Assembly: GCA_023428905.1 (NCBI GenBank)
Contig: JAEYWP010000016.1
Location: 186,001 to 250,000 of the forward strand
Length of the DNA stretch: 64,000 nucleotides
Reading direction: 5' to 3'
Origin: Verrucomicrobiota bacterium
GTDB lineage: Bacteria > Verrucomicrobiota > Verrucomicrobiia > Opitutales > Opitutaceae
The position numbers and the translations under genes were made by a program. This document shows positions 60,667-64,000 of the stretch, in pieces (the stretch's first letter is position 1; the number at the start of each line of letters is the position of its first letter). The notes under the pieces were generated by a model. That model had not been told where the DNA came from. It made no database searches and saw only the letters and a program-made list of their open reading frames with translations.

Positions 60667-60754
60667 TCCAACGGGACGATGGTTCCCGGGGGCCGGTTGT
60701 GACACTTCCGTGACGCCTGATTCCAGCGCCTTCTGGCACAGTGGAAGACGTTCC

Positions 60755-62263
60755 ATGAACTCCTCCCGTACCCGCTCTTCCGACTCCACCGCCGCGACTT
60801 CCACCGGGCACTTCAGACGGCTCTTTTCCGGCCACTGGACCATCCGCCGGCGCATCACGACCTGCCTGGGGCTGATCCTTTCCCTGGTAGCGATTCAGTC
60901 GGCCCTCACGCTGTTCAAACTTCGCACCATGCAGGGCGAAGTTCACACCCTGACCGTCGAGTCGTTGCCCGGCTTGGTCGACATTGGGAACGTCCAGCGC
61001 AATGCGGGTGAGATCCAGATCCTGGTCCTGCGTCTCCTGTTACCGCATACGGAAGGGCAGTCCGCGGAGTACGTGAAGGCGATTGACGCACTTTCCGCAC
61101 GGAATTCAAAGCTCACCGACGCCTTCAAAACGAACCGCAAGGGCGCGGAAATCGAGGCGCTCTTCGCCGCAATGATTGAGCGCCGTGACAACTACCGCCG
61201 CGTGCGGGCGGCGTTGATCGCCCTGGTGCAGGAGGGTCGGCGCGAGGAGGCGCTGGAGTTTAACGCATCCGCGCTGCGGCCGGCTTTCAACACCTTCGAG
61301 GAGTCGCTCGATGCGCTCGCGCAGCGCACGATGGCGGAAGGCCTCGATGCCGGATCAAAACTCGACGCGAGTGCGAACCTGACGGTGAAGGCGGCGCTGG
61401 TTTCCGCCGCGGCCGTCCTGTTTCTCTCGCTCTTTGCCGGCCGATGGATCGTGCACAGTCTCGGTCGCGTGCTCGGCCGGGTGGCCGCGTCCTTGGAGGA
61501 GGGCTCCAATCAGGTGGCCGCCGCCGCTGCGCAGGTAGCCGCCTCGAGCCAGTCCCTCGCCGAGGGCGCGAGTGAACAGGCCGCCTCCCTCGAGGAGACG
61601 AGCTCGTCGCTGGAGGAGATGTCGAGCATGACCAAGCGCAATTCCGAGAGCGCGGCAAAGGCCAACACCCTGGCACGCGATACACGAACGGCAGCCGACG
61701 CGGGCGCGATGGACATGCAGGCGATGAAAGCAGCGATGCAGGAGATCAAACAGTCCAGTGACGACATCGCCAAGATCGTGAAGACGATCGATGAAATCGC
61801 CTTTCAGACCAACATCCTCGCCCTGAATGCCGCGGTGGAAGCGGCCCGGGCGGGCACGGCCGGCGCCGGGTTTGCCGTGGTGGCGGATGAGGTCCGCGCG
61901 CTGGCGCAGCGCAGTGCGATCGCGGCCCGCGAGACGGCGGACAAAATCGACGGTGCCATTGTGAAGACCACCCAGGGGGTGGAGATCTCCGAGAAGGTGG
62001 CCCTTAGCCTGGGCCAGATTGTCGAGCGGGTGCGCCAGGTCGACCAGTTGATCACCGATGTCAGCACTGCAAGTGGCGAGCAGACGATCGGCGTCTCCCA
62101 GATCAATACCACGGTGGGGCAGATGGACAAGGTTGTACAGGGTGCCGCCAGCACGGCGGAGGAAACGGCGGCGGCGGCGGAGGAACTTCACGGTCAGGCC
62201 GGGGCGATGCGCGATTCCGTGACAGAGTTGGTGCGCCTGCTCGGCAACGCGCGCCGTTCCTGA
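60755..62263 (+). CDS. Methyl-accepting chemotaxis protein with four-helix-bundle sensor
   Basis: A 502-residue chemoreceptor. TM1 (about 35-55) is followed by a periplasmic 4HB-type domain (VESLPGLVDIGNVQRNAGEI and long helices to about 205), TM2 (about 210-230) and the signalling domain. The tip is IDEIAFQTNILALNAAVEAA; methylation-helix segments such as EQAASLEETSSSLEEMSSM occur twice in related form in the first chemoreceptor. GGAAG lies eight bases before the ATG at 60755, which decides it against a GTG at 60710. No HAMP is obvious. Confidence 0.93.
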   Translation: MNSSRTRSSDSTAATSTGHFRRLFSGHWTIRRRITTCLGLILSLVAIQSALTLFKLRTMQGEVHTLTVESLPGLVDIGNVQRNAGEIQILVLRLLLPHTEGQSAEYVKAIDALSARNSKLTDAFKTNRKGAEIEALFAAMIERRDNYRRVRAALIALVQEGRREEALEFNASALRPAFNTFEESLDALAQRTMAEGLDAGSKLDASANLTVKAALVSAAAVLFLSLFAGRWIVHSLGRVLGRVAASLEEGSNQVAAAAAQVAASSQSLAEGASEQAASLEETSSSLEEMSSMTKRNSESAAKANTLARDTRTAADAGAMDMQAMKAAMQEIKQSSDDIAKIVKTIDEIAFQTNILALNAAVEAARAGTAGAGFAVVADEVRALAQRSAIAARETADKIDGAIVKTTQGVEISEKVALSLGQIVERVRQVDQLITDVSTASGEQTIGVSQINTTVGQMDKVVQGAASTAEETAAAAEELHGQAGAMRDSVTELVRLLGNARRS

Positions 62264-62329
62264 CCGCCACGGCGGGGCAGACGACCCGCAAACTACGCCT
62301 GACGGGTGGTGTGTTTTCGCGCCGCCTGG

Positions 62330-64000
62330 TCAGCCTGCGGGAGCGGGAGCAGGGGACGCAGAGCGGGACTGAAGCGCGTCGTGCACGGCGCCGAAAAGCT
62401 GCCCCCGGCTGTAAGGCTTCGCCAAATACACCACGCCCAGCTCCGCCAGGGTGGCGTTGGGCAGGTCCGTCTGGTTTCGGCCGGTGACCAGCACGATCGG
62501 AATGCCCGGGCGGATCTGCCGCAGGCCGCGGATCGCACCCAGGCCGTCGAGAGACGGCATCGTCCAGTCCAGGACCACGGCGGCAATCTGGTCCCGGCGG
62601 AGGGCGAGCTGGGCCAGCGCATCGACCCCGTCAGTGGCCGGCACCACATGGTAACCATTGGCCTTGAGGGACGCGCAGGTGATTTCGCGGACGGTGAGTT
62701 CATCGTCCACCGCCAGAAGCCACTCGCCGTTGCCTCTCGGACCGACGGCGGCTTGAGGGCCCGGCGCAGCGGCGGCTTGTCGAGACGCGGGCAGCAGGAC
62801 GTGGAATCGCGTGCCGGCTCCCGGCGTGCTTTCCACCTGCAGGCTGCCGCGATGCTCGCGCACGATCGCCTGGACGGTGGCAAGACCGAGCCCGGTTCCC
62901 TGGCCCGCACCCTTGGTGGTAAAGAAAGGTTCGAAGATGCGATCGAGCACCTCCTTCGGCATCCCGCAGCCCGTATCCGAAACGGTCAGACGCAGGTAGT
63001 CGCCCGGCTGGATCGTTCCCTGGAGGCCGGCGAACGCCGCATCGGCGTGCACGTTCTCCAAGGTGAGGGTGAGTTCCCCACCGCGCTCCATCGCGTCGCG
63101 CGCGTTCACGCAGAGGTTCATCAGGAGCTGGTGAAGCTGGCCTGCGTCGCCCAGCACCGACCACAGGTCCGGCGCAAAGCGAAGCTGGATTCGGATCGTC
63201 CGCGGAAAGGTTTCTCGGAGCAGGCGCTGCACCTCCCGCGCGAGATGCTCGAGGCGGAAGGGAGTGTGCTCACCCTCGGTGCCGCGGACAAAGGTGAGGA
63301 TCTGTTTCACCATCGAGGCGCCGCGACGCGAACTGGTCACGATGATCTCGGCCAGGTTCTGGACCGAGCCGGCAGACGGGTCTTCCTCGAGGGACTGCGC
63401 CATCATGATCAGCGGCGTAAAGACGTTGTTCAGATCATGGGCGATCCCGCTCGCCAGGGCCCCGACCGATTCCAGCCGCTGTGCCCGGAGGAACTGGGCC
63501 TCGACCTGCTTCTTTTCCGTCACGTCGGTGTTTACGATCAAGAAGGACGCGGGCCGCCCGGTGGAGTCGACAACGAGGGTCCAACGAGACTCGAGCACCT
63601 GCGCTCGTCCCGTGCCGGTGGACCGATGCAACTCTCCCGTCCACTCTCCGTGAGCGAGGGTCGCCGCCACCGGATCCTCGTCAATCCGTACGGGAACTTC
63701 AGATACGAGATCCTGGAAGCGCCTCCCCAACGCCCGCTCGCGTGCGATCTGGTAGAGGCGTTCGGCACTGCGGTTCCAGTACTCAATGGTGCCCTCCAGG
63801 TTTCGCACCAGGATGGCGTCGCGCGCCTTGTCGAGGAGGGCAGCCTGGTCGCGCGTCTTTTTCTCCGCCTCCTGTCGCACCGTGATCTCGCGCCGCAGCG
63901 CTTCGTTCGCCTGCGCCAGTTCCGCGGTGCGGTCGCGCACCCTGCGTTCGAGCGTATCGTGGGCCTGGCGCAATGCGCGCCGGAGGTGGTCGTTCATCAG
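62330..64000 (-). CDS. Hybrid PAS histidine kinase with receiver domain (5' end outside window)
   Basis: At least 555 residues; the frame is open to the right edge. The visible start, a coiled coil (RRALRQAHDTLERRVRDRTA), is normally preceded by a sensor or membrane part, so the protein is likely cut. Then come a PAS domain (ARDAILVRNLEGTIEYWNRS), HisKA with phospho-acceptor His in SGIAHDLNNVF, an HATPase (VSDTGCGMPKEVLDRIFEPF; GLGLATVQAIVREH) and a receiver with Asp in AVVLDWTMPSLDG. Layout from PAS onward matches the large kinase at 31-35 kb. Confidence 0.9.
   Translation of the reverse strand: MMNDHLRRALRQAHDTLERRVRDRTAELAQANEALRREITVRQEAEKKTRDQAALLDKARDAILVRNLEGTIEYWNRSAERLYQIARERALGRRFQDLVSEVPVRIDEDPVAATLAHGEWTGELHRSTGTGRAQVLESRWTLVVDSTGRPASFLIVNTDVTEKKQVEAQFLRAQRLESVGALASGIAHDLNNVFTPLIMMAQSLEEDPSAGSVQNLAEIIVTSSRRGASMVKQILTFVRGTEGEHTPFRLEHLAREVQRLLRETFPRTIRIQLRFAPDLWSVLGDAGQLHQLLMNLCVNARDAMERGGELTLTLENVHADAAFAGLQGTIQPGDYLRLTVSDTGCGMPKEVLDRIFEPFFTTKGAGQGTGLGLATVQAIVREHRGSLQVESTPGAGTRFHVLLPASRQAAAAPGPQAAVGPRGNGEWLLAVDDELTVREITCASLKANGYHVVPATDGVDALAQLALRRDQIAAVVLDWTMPSLDGLGAIRGLRQIRPGIPIVLVTGRNQTDLPNATLAELGVVYLAKPYSRGQLFGAVHDALQSRSASPAPAPAG

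Noticed and set aside
58432..60858. 808-residue open frame on the minus strand
   Set aside because: It mirrors glnN; the codon bias of the real gene leaves the opposite frame open. No protein family is visible.

Overview
The window is GC-rich chromosomal DNA from a Gram-negative heterotroph, most likely a verrucomicrobium of the Opitutaceae. The clues are a glutamine synthetase of the large type III (GlnN) class, propeller-type hybrid histidine kinases, a secreted Ig-repeat protein ending in paired repeats of the 'NIS[ST]RG...GFV[LV]RG' type, and an aroA-cmk-plsC operon. Lineage is inferred from gene content; no rRNA is present.

Layout. 1-2.2 kb: the end of an amidohydrolase gene, then an HxlR regulator beside an FMN azoreductase, which looks like a small redox-stress pair. 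2.2-17.7 kb: an accessory region that begins at tRNA-Gly(GCC). A tyrosine integrase runs toward the tRNA and its frame reads antisense through the tRNA terminator and 3' end; an excisionase-like gene lies just upstream of it. Then follow a membrane-anchored unknown, an orphan addiction-module antitoxin, a candidate sulfur-binding/HNH restriction nuclease, a second restriction-type gene cut off by a partial duplication of a RAYT transposase, a large Ig-repeat protein, the intact RAYT gene flanked by inverted REP-like sequences, a beta-propeller protein, an antitoxin/Doc pair and a nuclease-helicase (DUF2075). 17.9-23.7 kb: one 1,919-residue protein with a candidate papain-like protease centre and a candidate SxxK serine-hydrolase centre.

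23.9-40 kb: a mixed region with a SnoaL-like protein, an aldehyde dehydrogenase scrap, an exostosin-type glycosyltransferase, a LURP-one protein, secreted hydrolases, a lipoprotein pair, an OafA-type acyltransferase, an esterase-fold protein without its catalytic Ser or His, a giant hybrid kinase, a RidA-like protein, a chemoreceptor, a normal esterase, and DUF1697 and DUF6172 proteins. Six copies of a 25-30 bp REP-like sequence are spread between 7.6 and 28.4 kb.

40-64 kb: mainly housekeeping genes. These are an MsbA-like ABC exporter, YgiQ radical SAM plus YkgJ Cys-cluster protein, a possible HxD...H oxygenase, a hexapeptide acyltransferase, trpS, aroA-cmk-plsC, tRNA-Val(GAC) with a scrap of a RES-domain gene, recN, a lipoprotein-resB-ccsA cytochrome c maturation operon, rlmN, type III glutamine synthetase, a second chemoreceptor and the start-truncated end of another hybrid kinase.

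The items most worth a second look are the giant double-hydrolase protein, the RAYT/REP family with its gene-disrupting partial copy, the integrase-tRNA overlap and the dead esterase next to the giant sensor kinase.
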